Origin: Polytrichum commune
Taxonomy: Eukaryota > Streptophyta > Polytrichopsida > Polytrichales > Polytrichaceae
DNA length: 60,000 nucleotides
NCBI GenBank assembly: GCA_950295325.1
Contig: OX485804.1
Location: 312,001 to 372,000, forward strand
Reading direction: 5' to 3'
Numbering within the stretch: position 1 is the stretch's first letter; each line of letters opens with the position of its first letter. Below, one piece after another: positions 46,970-59,528 of the stretch. A program made the translations under genes and the position numbers. The notes under the pieces are model-generated. The model had not been told where the DNA came from and did no database searches. It worked only from the letters and a program-made list of their open reading frames with translations.

Positions 46970-49280
46970 AGGTTTGTGGCAACTGTGTAAACTTAATCAT
47001 TGGGAAGGTGAAAACTCACTAAGCTATTCTACAGCCTATAATACATTCCCACTTTTATACCGTTTGACTCAAAAAAAATTACAAATAAAATAGTCTAGTA
47101 GACTCCAGTTGAATGGATTGGGCCTCAACCTAGAGGGTCTCAGTCAAGAAATTCATGTGCTACTATGACTTCTAGAGTAGCCATAGATGGCACTACACCA
47201 AATCGCCATATTAGAGCCAAGCCACACCATCTAGTTAAGAGAATTAGCTAACTTACAAGTTAGTGAAGATTAGCCAACCAAAATTCTAGCTGACTAAAAT
47301 CATGGCCACACCACCTAGTTAGGAGAATTAGCTTACAATATAAGTTTGTGAAATCAACTAAGTCACATGCTAGCTAAACGATCACACACCCACAATCCTA
47401 GTTACCACAAACCAAAGTTGATTAATTTAAGAGAAGAGTAAAGGTTGACCCACCGAAGTTTTGTTGGAGTTGCCCAAGTTTTGAACATGACACTAATTAT
47501 GATATATTATAATTTCATGGTTCACACCATTTGAGTTTCATTATGATTCAAATAAAATAGCATAAAATAATTCAATTTGTCTAAAATTGGACATCAAACA
47601 TGATAGTTTAATAACATTATATCATAAGACATTATTTAAATTAGTTATTAAAATGTATGCTAATTTAGAATGATGTAAGAAATAATGTGGTCCACCTTGT
47701 AGTAGAACAAAGAAGAGATGGAGAAAATGATAGGCATGCATTCAAGAAAAAAAACTTGCGCTACTCATTTGAAAAAGTTAGTTAGCATTAGGGGTATGGA
47801 TGAGTTTAGATCTCTTCATAAAAGCAAGGTCCCAAGAGTTAGCTAACTTCTAGTTTGATAGCTTATATTTAAACCTTAATTTTAACTAGGTGGTGCAGCC
47901 ATGAGATAGATTAGCTCTCAAGTGCGCATAACTGATCACTTAAGAGATTTTGCACCATATTTGGAGAAGTACAATGCGGTGCAATTTTTTCCGTGTAGGA
48001 AGATAGAAATCAAGAGGACTGCAAATTTTTCAATAATTTTATTTCTTAAATTGAAAATACTGTGAACTTTTAAAGCCAAAAGTTGGCCAAAACATACTAC
48101 CAATGTCTATTGAATTTGCAACAATCACTCAATTTTAACAACTCCTTCCTCCTCACTTTAGCACCCAAAACCATGACATGTGTCATGGCACTATTGGTTC
48201 TAGCATGATCGAAATTCAGTCTCAGCATGATCGAAACTCACTCTTGGTCTAATCAAAATTCAATCCCAACCTGAACAAAATCTGATATCTTATAGATTGT
48301 TGATGGGGTCCTAATCAAGAATAGGCACCTACTATAGCTGCCTCATATGTTTGTTAACTCTCTTAACTGGGCAATTCGACCACAATGTAACTAATGTAAG
48401 TGGTTACTTAGTCTAATTGGAGCCTTAACCGGGATGTGCAGCTGAACCCTTAGTGTGGGCCACATTAATTCTCTAGAATCCACATTAATTTTCAACCCAT
48501 GCCAAATGTCTGACTTGGAATTAGTGTGGGCTAAGTTTTAGGAAAAATCCAAGAAATTGATGTCGGTGGCTAATTGTTTTATGTTGCTTTTGATATAAGT
48601 TGATTATTTTGTTTTGTGTAAGATGTTGGTCAGAAGTCTTGAGGAAAACTTAGTGGAAGACTTGGATCATTTCTTCCAGTTCATGTGATTTCATGAAGTG
48701 TGGGCAACGTTGTATGTCGTACCCTTAACTTGCGGCCTTGGCCCTATGGCCCTACACTTCAACCACAGTGGAGTCCTATAAGCAGCCCATTTGTCACTTG
48801 CTCTTCCAGCCCTTCTTCGAAGCTTTCCATTTCCGTTAATGACCTGGCCTCCCTGGCTTTTAAGACTTTCCGGTGGTTATGTTCTTGGAGCTCTACCGCA
48901 TTATTTTGAGCTTGACCAGACAGTTAGAGGGGGCTGCCTTAAATTTCCCACCAATACAAAACAGAACAATTTGAATCTAATAATGTACAGGGCACAAGCT
49001 CAGATATTCTGCATAGTTGCAGAGCGTGAAACAAATCTCTAACTTATACTCACTACTTTGGGATTTAGCCTGGTTAGTGTCTCTCCATCCTAAACTTAGG
49101 CTGCTTCAGTTCTACAGGACAGTGGATTCTGTTCATGTATATCCACTTTCCAACTTAGCGAGTGCATTATGTTATGTGAGGGACATCATAGAAGAGCGGA
49201 AAAAAGCATGAGCCGATTATGTATATGAAGGCCACTCAGAGTACAAACTTTGTTTGTTTGTTTATGTGTGCGTGTGTGCA

Positions 49281-49325
<45 letters not shown>

Positions 49326-49389
49326 GTTTTGTTTTGCTAGCTCACAATTGTTTTTAGCCCTTTGGGGAGGCAGGGCAACCAAACGAGCA
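46970..49389. other. Intergenic DNA with a possible CTACAC-ended MITE
   Basis: No supported gene. 47192-47998 may be a small element: it starts CACTACACCAAATC and ends CCGTGTAG. It has subterminal inverted copies of 'gccacaccacctagtt' (about 47223 and 47306 against about 47890), and 'gagaattagct' is repeated. Around 48450-48530 are diverged inverted copies of the CACTA-like element's right end. A (TG)n(TA)n microsatellite lies at about 49265-49322. Confidence 0.4.
49265..49322. repeat. (TG)n(TA)n microsatellite
   Basis: A run of TG dinucleotides with a CG/CA interruption passes directly into about 16 TA dinucleotides. It lies immediately left of the foldback element. Confidence 0.95.
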
Positions 49390-50960
49390 AGGTAGACATT
49401 AAACACCCCCCTTTCACCACGAGTTTTCATGGCGAGATGGATAGGGGCTGGGGGGCGCGATCCGGCTCCTCCGGGTAGCCCCCACAAAAAAAATTGAAAT
49501 TCTTAGATCCTGACTGAAAACTGCTGCCCGCTCTGCCTAACTTCGAAAAATAAAATGGCCCTTGCATTCTTGAAGGTTGCTTGTCCATTTAACCCATATT
49601 GAGTGCACTTCATTTTCAAGGTCCAGGATCCAATATATATGTTCACTTCCATTGAGTGAATAAGTAATTGATTGGGATTTCCTTTTCGAAGTGAAACCGT
49701 CAATAAAGCGTGTAACTAACATGGAAGTTGAAAACATCAAAAAACCCTCATAAGCACTAAGGTGTTATTTATTTATTTATTTATTTATTTTTGAGACAGA
49801 AGGCCAACAGGCCAGCGCCAAAGCACATGAGGCAGTTGACCACCTGACAAGTTTTCTATCAAGTAGAGAGGAGATTTCACAGCCATGAATCGAACTGCCA
49901 ACCTCTTCCTTAAGATTTGGGTATCTCTCCACCATCATCCAATAGTTTAGGGTCATCTCGGACCAAGGTTATAATTTTTGTGACTTACCATTGAAAGGGT
50001 CTTTGTCATTCTATAATGGAACTAAAATTAGTGTTTTATTTTAGTATGTTTGTTTTATAATATTTTAGTTTATACCTTCTGCTTTCACAAAGTATACATA
50101 CACACTCAAACTAATTACATGTGATTAAAACAATTGAGTGTTAATAACCATATTAGAAGGCACACAAGGCATAGGTTTCTACAAGTATTCATACACATTC
50201 GAACTAATTAAGCCTGATTTAGTGCAAGTGAGTGCATTTAGCCTAATTAAGCATAATGTAGCCTAAACAAGTGTAATTAAGCACACCATTCCTCATATCT
50301 GAATGAAATCGTGATTAATTCCAGTAAGTACATATTATAATTAATTTGACGTAATTAATTTGGTATGCATACTTTCTGATTTGATTGGGTTAAATTGGGA
50401 TTAATTATGTTTATTTACACTTATTTACATTTAATCACACATAATTAGTTTGAATGTGTATGAATACTTTGTGAAAGTAGAAGGTATTAACTAAACTATT
50501 GTAAAATAAACATACTAAAATTAAAGACTAATTTTAGTTCCATTATAGAATGACAAAGACCCTTTCAATGGTTAGTCATAAAAATTATAACCCCAGTGCT
50601 TATGAGGGTTTTGTAATGTTTTCAACTTCCAAGTTAATTACATGCTTTATTGACAGCTTCACTTTCAAAAGGAAATCCCAATCAATTACTTATTTACTCA
50701 ATGGAAGTGAACATAGATATTGGATTTTGGACCTTGAAAATGAAGTGCACTCAATATGGATTAAATGGACAAGCGGCCTTCAAGAATGCAAGGGCAATTT
50801 TATTTCTCAAGGTCAAGCGGAGGGGGGCAACAATTTTCGGTTGGGATCTAAGATTTTTTTTTTTTTTTGGGGGGGGCTGCACGGAGGAACCAAATCGCCG
50901 GCCCCGGCCCCTATCCACCTCCCCTGAAAGTTTGTTGGGAGGGGAGTTTAACATCTGTTG
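49390..50960. mobile_element. Large foldback inverted repeat
   Basis: The left arm (about 49390-50155, including a 201-bp SINE plus its 5-bp target duplication) and the right arm (about 50385-50960) are reverse complements over roughly 560 bp. The spacer is about 230 bp. Matching blocks include 'aaatgaagtgcactcaatat' on the right against the complement of 'atattgagtgcacttcattt' on the left, and 'ggaactaaaattagt' with 'cctttcaatgg' further in. Each arm keeps an open frame encoding TFKRKSQSITYLLNGSEH and YWILDLENEVHSIW-like peptides (right: 50550-50927 plus; left: 49740-49537 minus). The RNA would form a long hairpin. Confidence 0.85.
49764..49964 (-). mobile_element. tRNA-derived SINE in the left foldback arm
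   Basis: The 201-bp insertion is flanked by AAGGT on both sides (49759-49763 and 49965-49969); the other arm holds the empty site (GGGGT). Read on the minus strand it has a B-box-like GTTCGATTCATGG, a possible A-box (TGGTGGAGAGA) about 45 nt upstream, and a (TAAA)n tail. These are SINE hallmarks. Confidence 0.75.
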
Positions 50961-51225
50961 ACGAAAAACTATACATGATAACCAAAAAGTGGCTACCGCC
51001 AAGACAAGGCACTGCACAGGCTACAGAATGCAATAAAAACAGACTGCATTTTACCCCAGCGCAGTAAATACATTGCTTTCGTTTTATCCAACATTGAATA
51101 AGATTTGTTTACCAAAACATTTTACTGTCGCGTTCAGTTTTCCAACTTTTCCTGTTTTAAACTTTTTACTGTTTCAGCCCAGGTCCCTCAAGGGCCGCCC
51201 AGCCTTACTGGCTTAGGTGATTCAA

Positions 51226-51233
51226 TATAAATA
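51226..51233 (+). promoter_or_regulatory. TATA box candidate
   Basis: TATAAATA lies 102 bp upstream of the ATG of the exon candidate at 51335. An 8-bp perfect stem (CCCCCTAC ... GTAGGGGG, about 51303-51326) lies between them in the presumed 5' leader. Confidence 0.4.
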
Positions 51234-51334
51234 CCATGTTTCAGCACATCAGCAGCTTTGAATGATGATGAACAGCCAAAGACTTCGGCAGACGATATGG
51301 TACCCCCTACGAGCTTTTGTAGGGGGCACCTGAC

Positions 51335-51487
51335 ATGTCAGGGTCAACCCGGATGGAGCTGCCCGAGGTAACCGGCGCGACCGGTAAGGGTGACCGGTTC
51401 GGCAGGTGGATCATGGATGAAGAACCTGGGGCTCCGACCCTCGTTCCGGAGGTTCTTCGAGGGGTGGGTTCAGGGTTGTCTTTTCAG
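51335..51487 (+). CDS. Possible first exon, unrecognised
   Basis: The ATG opens 51 codons (MSGSTRMELPEVTGATGKGD, ... GLSFQ) ending at a good phase-0 donor (TTTTCAG|GTGTAC). The stretch is GC-rich compared with its surroundings and has a TATA box at a plausible distance. No downstream exon could be joined with confidence. The product is not recognised. Confidence 0.35.
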
Positions 51488-54101
51488 GTGTACACTCAAG
51501 CTCATGTACTGTCACGTCTTTCTGGGTTGTCTGTTCTCTTGAGTGTACTGCACGAATCGAAATGATTGTGCAGATCCTTGTGGTGATGACGGCGATGAGG
51601 ACAGATTTGGTGTTGTCATTGCGATTGGACTTCGCGGCGAAGGATTTGATTGAGCAGTCACACATCAACAGCTAGGGTATGATTATGCTTGGATTTCGAC
51701 TTCAATGAATGCGGTTCAGGTTCAATGAAACAACTTTGATGCTTCAGTGCACAATCGTCTTGCTAATACTCTGTGATTGGGAGTCGCATCTTGGATTTGG
51801 GACACATTTTGGGCAGTTGAGAGTGTTTAGGGTTTAGGAGTGAGATGGTGTGGATCGGCTGTATGGGCATGAGGACAGGGAAGAGGGAGGGGAACTGATG
51901 ATGGCGAGTGGCAGGAATGGGGAGGAGAGCGTAGAGGAGCTTCAGGTTGGTGATCTGCCGGCACACTAATTGGGACAGATTGCTGGACTTCGGAGGCGAC
52001 ATGACAGATAAAGGTGCGTTTCTCGAGGATCCTCGTATTCGGAGTGTGGGGAGCGATAGTGGCATTGTGGGAGTGTGTGGGTCAGGACCATGAGTATAGG
52101 TCATCTCGTAAGCTTGTCAGTGGGGATTTTGGCACTGGGAAGGAAATGGATGGAGCCACTGATCAACCCTCCTTAAAAGAATCAATGATGGAAGAGAGTG
52201 CCGCGATAGGAGGTGGTAGAGTGCCAATTGGTGCACGTGGGTAGTTTCTCCATTTAGTTGAGAGTGTTCTTTTGGGGGCTGGGCGGACAGCGCTTTTAAG
52301 GGGTTTCCAAGGATAATGCATTCTGAAAGTTCAGGTCGAATTGAGGATGTCTCCTCTGCGTCCACTTTGGACCATGTGTTCGCGTCATTCTGAACTCGAA
52401 CCTTCGTCACTTCAACAGAAAGATGCGTCATAGAGGCGTCGTGTAATACAAGTAATGTACAACTTGGGACAAGACTCGATAGATATACACAGGTGGGTAT
52501 TTGCATAAGCTTCAGAACAGGAAACATACAAGAATTTGGGCGGCTGGAGTTCCAAAGCGAACTTGAAATTTATCCTCGAGTCCCGTCGTGAGGATATCTG
52601 GGTGCATGAATTTTGTTTTGTATTTCCATAATCATTCTTTAATCGAGTGGGCAGAGGACTATGTTTTCCATACATAGTTTGTTCATTCCTTGACCTAAGG
52701 AGGCATTTCAGCGACATTATCTTTCGCAGAGGTGGGTTCACTTTCTTTCACTTCATCGAAGGTTCCAAATGCTTTCTCATGGGCTCTTGCAATAGTCCAG
52801 TTAGACATCGATTCCCGAGTGCGAAATCTATGAACTCCTGTTTTTACAAGGTGTGCTTCTCTATTCTATTCTCTTCTGATGAATTCCCAATCTGCACCTC
52901 CAAATTGATCTTCTGCCATTGTGTTTGGTAAAGAAAGCAATTTCCCAGTTCGACATCGATTCCTGAGTGCAATGCCCATAAACTCAGAAGCCCCCCTTTT
53001 CACAAGGTGTGCTTCTGTATTTTCCTCTGATATATTCCAAATCCAAAATGGTTTTCTGTTGGTGTGTTTAGGTAGAGAGAGAGATCTGAATTTCAGAAAG
53101 CTTAGAGGGTTTCGTTGAGGAAGGGTTTTTAAGGAGGTTTAGTGCGTGAATGAGGTCTTTGACTTTGGAGGCTGTAGATTTTGCAACAGGATGGTTGCTT
53201 GGACAAATTGCATTGAATGGTAGCAAGGATTGCCTAAGCAATTCCCTACCTGGGAAATGATTATGATTCGATGCTTAAAAAATATAAACCTAAAATCAAA
53301 CAACCAGTGAGTTAATTCATCCGCAGCTACTCATCCATGCACATGCAAAGGGGATCGATGTCGATGTTCGACATCAACAAGTTTGATATATTAGAGTTGT
53401 GTTGAACCCAACGGGACTCTTCATACATAGTTTCTTGATTGTACTTCCTTGACCTAGCAGGTATTTCAGCAACATTATCTTTCGCAGATGTGGATTTGCT
53501 TTCTTTGACCTGATCATAGCTCCCAATTCTTTTCATGGGCTCTTGCCAGTGACGACGATGTACTGAGGGGGATTTGCATCAAATTCGTTCGCAGGGTAGC
53601 CTTATGCCCGATTGAGATTCTGAACTGGGAGTGATTCAAGAAGCTCCAGGTGTAGAATTTTTCGAGATACCAATTGGCAAGCTCCAATTACTCTTCTTTT
53701 GTGTACCTTTGAATGTGCTGATTGTGAACTAGGTAATGAATGCAAGGAGCCCGGCCATAAGCTGTAGCGGCGAGGTAGGTGTTGGGTGGGTGCCTACTAA
53801 TGTTGCTTGAGGGGCAACACAATGCTTCCAATACGTTTATTTTGCATTCGTGAATACTTGGATAGTATAATGTCATCAAATTTGGGCATGGTCTTTATAC
53901 TGAACCATGAATTTGTGATTTCTCTGTGCAGTTTGAGATTGTGCTTGATTTTGGGCGGCAGGTAGATCATTGAGCTTCTCCAATTTTGTGTGATCATGTA
54001 GGTTGATCCGAGAGCTCACTGATGTAAATTTGTCGAGGTCCTTCCCTTGTCCACTCTACTTATCTGTTTTGTGTGATCATTAGCTTGTAGAAGACTTGCA
54101 G
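51488..54101. other. Region with local duplications and weak exon candidates
   Basis: A tandem duplication with a 148-bp offset covers about 52797-53050 ('gacatcgattcccgagtgc' against 'gacatcgattcctgagtgc', and 'acaaggtgtgcttct' twice). A separate direct duplication places 52668-52794 against 53422-53546 ('ccttgacctaag', 'acattatctttcgcaga', 'catgggctcttgc'). Weak coding-like frames occur at about 51990-52090 (plus) and 52117-52527 (minus). None is recognised. Confidence 0.5.
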
Positions 54102-54256
54102 TCCATAGTCTGATGCCATTCTCAAGTATTGACAACACGCCAATGTTGGTGAACAGTCGTATCCTCCACGAGCACCTTCTGGAAAATTTACTCCACCTTC
54201 ACTTGCTGAGTTACGGTTACCATCTCCGTGGGAAGGTGGAGACACTCCTTAATCAG
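54102..54256 (+). CDS. Possible internal exon, unrecognised
   Basis: Between an acceptor (gacttgcag, ends 54101) and a phase-0 donor (AATCAG|GTATTT) is an open stretch of 51 codons, Leu- and His-rich (SRILHEHLLENLLHLHLLSY). It could be an upstream exon of the protease gene that follows, or chance. Confidence 0.3.
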
Positions 54257-54758
54257 GTATTTCTGCACTCCTATTTCATTTCTGTTTGAATGCGATTATT
54301 CTCCAGGAGTTATGTGCTTACATATATGACTTTTATTGTTTGCAGTAACCCCTGGCTATCATGGACACCCTATCTCCCTTAAATTCCAAGCCCTCTGTGT
54401 AACTCAGTCTTGGTAAGATTGTCAAATTACAAAATAATTAAACCTGAAGCAACTCTCACTAGGCAGCTTCACTGCACACGAGTCAAACCTGATACAGCGT
54501 TTGTGGACTTTTGAGATTGATGAGGGACCCTGCCTTTGTTTTGGGAACGATGCCATCATTTGCAGGATCAATGTGGCAGTTCGGCAAAAGCTTATAAATT
54601 GAGGAATTGATGTTATATTGTCATTGGTTGGGGAGTTGAAGTCACATTTTTTGTACTGACGTTGATGTTTATGATCCACTACATAAGTTATATCGTATGG
54701 TGCAATCCCATGACTTGTGTCCTTCAGCCTTCCGGTTTTGGTGCAGATTTCTTGCAAT

Positions 54759-57700
54759 ATGACATCCAAAGGCGTTGCTGAGGTTTCATGGACGACTGCA
54801 ACACTTGTTCCTGAAGCGCTGGGTTTAGGCTTTCATGCCTTGGAGGACGATGACATGATCAAGTGGCTGGGAAGAGACACTTTTGTGGACACCTGCATCA
54901 ATGGTACTCCAGGGTGGCAAGACAAGGTAAGACATTGTGTTTACTCCTTGTTTGGGTTGATAATTGTGTTATGATTTAGGGTTCTTTCTCATTCTTGCTC
55001 CATAGTTGAAGTTTAGCTCATCCTGAGTTGTCAAAACTGAGGAGTTCATTATATTGTCTGCATTATACATCATGTAAGCATATTTTGGGATTTCAACAGG
55101 TTCTATGTCATCTAGGTGTTTTCAAGTTTATACTCATGTTATTCAGTTATAGAAGTGCATAGATGTGATGTCCCTTTCATTGTTTCCATGCTCATTTCCA
55201 ATTCCTTCAACTACTTCTTGGTTTAGGGCCCATGTTCTTCATTGTATAGTTGTTTAGGGTTTAAGATGATGATTCATTTCATCTCCTTCAATGTTTTCCT
55301 GTTGATTTCCAAGTCCTTCAATTGCTTCTTGATTACCAACCATGTCCTTCAAATAGTGGTGTCCTGCTTTTGGGTTTAGGGTTAATTTCATGTCCTGCAA
55401 TACATACATGTGTATTTCCATGTCCTACAGTTCCAAATAATGACAGTAGTCATGTTTTTTGCAGCTGCGTGGTGGAGAGGATAGGAAGTCGCGCATCTTC
55501 CGAAGCACTATGACGCATAACCGGAAACAATGCATCGCTCTTTATTTGGAAGAAGAGTATGAGCAACTCGTACTTGAATGTTATTGGACAGCCCGTTCAA
55601 AGGAGAAGATGGCAAACAACAGGTATAGATTCTCCTGCATCCATTGTAAAGAGTCTCACAAAGATAAGAATACTACTTCTTACCACAGGATGTTCAAGCT
55701 TTGTAACGTGTACAAAGGCACGACGGCATTGAAGATGTATCCGACTTGGGACAAGAGCGAGCAAGGCGAGAAACAGAGGATTGGTACCAAATATGGAAAA
55801 CGCGGCTCACCTTGGGTGTCCACCGCTCCACCTCCATCCAGGCGGCCGCATCCTCTCAACCTCGATGGAAAGGCAGCCTCAACGGAATGTGGTGATGCGG
55901 TTTCAACAGCTGAGACTTCACCGCCACACAAATCGCGCCTCCAACCGGTCCGTCTCAATCAGTCGGTGCGGCCTTCGAAGAAGCGCAACCTTGCATCCCC
56001 TTCCGTTGATCAACGTCCTCCGCCTCCACGTACGCACATCGCCCTTCCACTCGACAAACATGAAGTCTCTCCATCCAAAAAAAGTAAAAATTGTACGCAT
56101 CTACCTTCTGAGCGTAGCAACTCGCGAGTGTCATTTGAAGAACACCATCCCCGGGTGAGTTCCCCTAGCGAGTCACTCCCCCACTGCAGACACTGCTCCC
56201 GATTCATCCGATGTCGAATTTAGGATTGTAAGACATTCTGTTGATGTTGAAGTTCTTCCGCCACCGCCGATTACCAGGCAGGACATTGAACCCAATGCAT
56301 GGGCCGAGGCCGCAAGGTTTTTTCGTCCAGCCGATGTAATTCTATGTCCTCCACCTCATGTGGAGGACAATGAATTATACATCCTAATTGCGGAGACAGA
56401 TGATCAGTGGGCACCTAAGGAGCTTCTAAAGGACCCTGATGCATGCATGCAATACTTGCATGCGCAATTGATAGACGGTACGATTGGCCAGCATATTGGA
56501 AATGCCTTTGGCCAATGGTACCTTTATGGCAACCCAACAGTATGTCCTTCACCTCCTTCTTCGCTGTTCTTTATTTGTTTTTATGTACTTCAGAGTGGAC
56601 TTTATGCATAACATGCCTTGGACCTCAAGTGAATTCATATTTCATTGAAGTACATTTTAGCTGTTATCATTGACATATGGTGCTAATGTCTTCTCGGCAG
56701 ATTACGCGCACGGCTGAAGAACACAATGCTCTTCGGGACACCATCAAATCGCAGGTCCGTTGTTTCAAGTGTAATTCCGATGTCCAAAGGTACGAGGAAC
56801 TAAAAAACCTTAAGGACTACTTGCATTACCGCATTGCGTACACAGCGTACGAGGGCCAAATTGCATCCGCCGTTCTTACCGTGGATGAACTGCGCAAGAA
56901 GCACGTCGATGCCGAGCTGTTGAAATTTGATATGGCTGAGAGACAGCGACGCGAGGCAGAGAAGTGGCATTGGTCCCCTCTTTTTCAGATTTTTAAGAAG
57001 TGGCCGCTTCCAAATTTTCCTGCCGCTCCTTGGGAGCATACAGAGGTTGAATGGGTTGAGATGTCTGCGGTTCTCTTGGAGAATACAAAATCTGACCCGT
57101 TGTCCCTTGAGACGGAGTGTCCTCATATCTTGAGAGCTTTACTGTCTTTGGTTAGGACACTTGAAGGCTACAAACGCCCACTTGTTCATCCCAGCAAGGG
57201 ATTGCACTTGCAGTATATACTTGATATTGCGCGTAGCAAAGACTACTCTGTTGCTTTATCTATGATTGTGCAAGGTCTACCGCATACGGGCTGGCTTGCA
57301 TTCCCTGGCATCTATGGTGCAGTGGATACTTTTAGCGAACTACATGCGGACACTGTTGCTCTTCTTGGCTATGACCATTCCAATCAAGTCACTGTGGTGG
57401 AGAAAATTGAAGCGTTCGTAGGGAGGATGGCACACAGGTCAGTTGCCGATATGGTGCGAATGCATCGTGAGGAGCAACTTGCACAAATGTGATACAAGGC
57501 CGACACAACCGAGCAGGAATGGGAAAAATGCGAAGAGGTAGGTTCTTGTCATTTGCAATATGTATGCTATTTGAGTGCCAATATTTTTTGTTATGCAACT
57601 AAGTTCTGTAACCATGGCTTGATCTTGGTTTTTTTGAAGTAATATTATGCAATTGGTGTTATTAACTTCAGCTTAAACTATGTCCTTCAACTATGTCATG

Positions 57701-59528
57701 CTTGTCCTTCAACCAATGCTTATAAATTCATGTTCTGCGCCCTAATACAATGTCCTTGTCATGCAGGTTTTATGTTCTTCATTCATTTTCCGTGAAGATG
57801 TAGATATTGGTTCAGCTATAGTTGGCGACCTCTACAAAAAGAGCAGGTGCTTAGAGCTGCGCGTTCAGGAGGAGCAAGAAGGACTCATCAATTTGAGAAG
57901 GATGCAACTGCAGCTTTTTTTTTGTGGGTTGGGTCTAGAGGAGCCGACTGATGACATTGCACCAGATGTAGCTTATGTTCGGTCCTTGATAGGAGAGCTA
58001 CATGCATTACCTTCAAGTGGATTTGGACTCGTGGCTGAAGTACAAGCCGCCATAAGTTTGGATAGTCTGGATAGTATCCCTATGCCATCGCAACGGTCGC
58101 TTGAAGGACTTGAAGGAATCAGCACTCAGGACTTGGCTTTGTCTCAATTCAACAGTACTTAATGCTCACCAAGCAGGATTGTTTTGCCGCCACCTGAATT
58201 GTCCCAGCACGAGAGTCTTTGCAACATGCATTCCAAGAACCCACGCTCGCCAAGGACACTTTCCGAAGGACCAGGTCCGTGGTTCTTGAGAGCTTTGTCA
58301 GTGGACAACAACAGAGATGGTGTAGAGTCCAAGGGTGACGAGGGGGCAGCCACCAAGACTGAAGCTGCTTTGGAGGCTGTACAACATGAAGTTGGAACGC
58401 ATGACATCGCAAATGTGCGTCCAACTGCTTTGGACTTGTCTCTGGATGATGTATTGGCAACAACAACTCTCAAGCCTGATGGACGGTAAGTGTTTTCATT
58501 GTTGTCATTCGTTGTGCACTTATGTTATTCGCTGCCACTTATGTTTAGGGGTTGATCCATTCACTTCTGTAATGCAGGTTGGAACAACTTGTGAATACGA
58601 TCTGCACAGAAGCAGGTGGGACCATGGTGAACAGTTTCGACTTTTTGTACCACGATGACTATTTGAGTTTAAGCTGGGTGGGCGATATGTTGCCCCTAAC
58701 AAAAACATATGGAGAATTATCCAACCATATGATGGATTGGATAAGAGCATGGCTTAATCCACAGATTGAGGACGTAAAAACCTATGTATGCAGTCCTTAT
58801 TTGGTTAGTCTGCTTAAATCGCATGTCCGTGACAAGAAAGATAGTGTAGAGGTCTATATAGACTTTTTGCATGTTAAGTACACCACACTTCCAGGTTCGG
58901 ACGTAAGAACACTGATAGTGCCCTATACATGTGGTAAGCACTGGAGTGTATATGTGCTAGGGGATAGGGGTTTTTTTCATATTGACTCCATGCCAGGGTG
59001 TGGTCTCCACTCCGATGTGACTATTCGCACATCGCTTGCCAAGATGTGGACCGTAAGGAGTGGCAGTGTGCAGGCACAGTCTTCACATGTCCATAGATGG
59101 ATAGAACCATCTGTCCCCGAGCAAAACTCGGGTTGGGCATGTGGTTTTTATGTCTTGAGGAACATCATGGAGTTTATCGAAGCTCTGAGACATAGACCAC
59201 GTTCATTGGGTGAAGTTAGTGATGACACTGCACAATTAGGTGTTTAGATGACACTGAATGACATCAGTTTTAATTTTAATTTGATGTTCTTCACGGCTAA
59301 GATTGATGAGGGGTGGTTTTGATGCAGGAATTTAAGCTGAATTACACTAGAAGCTATGCAATACAGACAAGGAACATCGTTTCGGAAGCGCTGGTGGCTG
59401 TCATTCAGGTTGGTTTTAGAGAGGAGACTGCATGGAACATGAAGGTTGTAATGGCCCAAGAAGATAACCCGTCTACGAGTGGAAAACAACAGAGTAGACG
59501 AAGCTGTAGAATGAAGAAGAAGTTCTAG
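54759..59528 (+). CDS. Ulp1/C48-type cysteine protease gene, disrupted frame
   Basis: Ulp1-family proteases process or remove ubiquitin-like modifiers; related domains are also common in plant transposons. Exons: 54759-54926, 55465 to about 56539 (one frame change), 56701-57537, 57767-58485, 58578-59214 and 59328-59528. Introns are GT-AG and phases join. In exon 58578-59214 the catalytic set is H (CGKHWSVYVLG, 58939), D (FFHIDSMPG), Q and C (PEQNSGWACGFYVLRNI), the standard His-Asp-Gln-Cys order. The N-terminal half has a Cys-rich patch (FSCIHCKESHKD) and a Pro/Ser/Lys-rich region with NLS-like RPSKKR and SPSKKSK. Problems: an in-frame TGA at 57490, an in-frame TAA at 58160, and a frame change between about 56113 and 56190. 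Coding continues in frame after each stop to a good donor. It is either a decaying copy or my splicing is incomplete. No transposase is visible nearby. Confidence 0.65.

Noticed and set aside
52117-52527. 136-codon minus-strand frame
   Set aside because: Part of it looks protein-like, but there is no start context, splice partner or recognisable family, so it was not listed as a gene.
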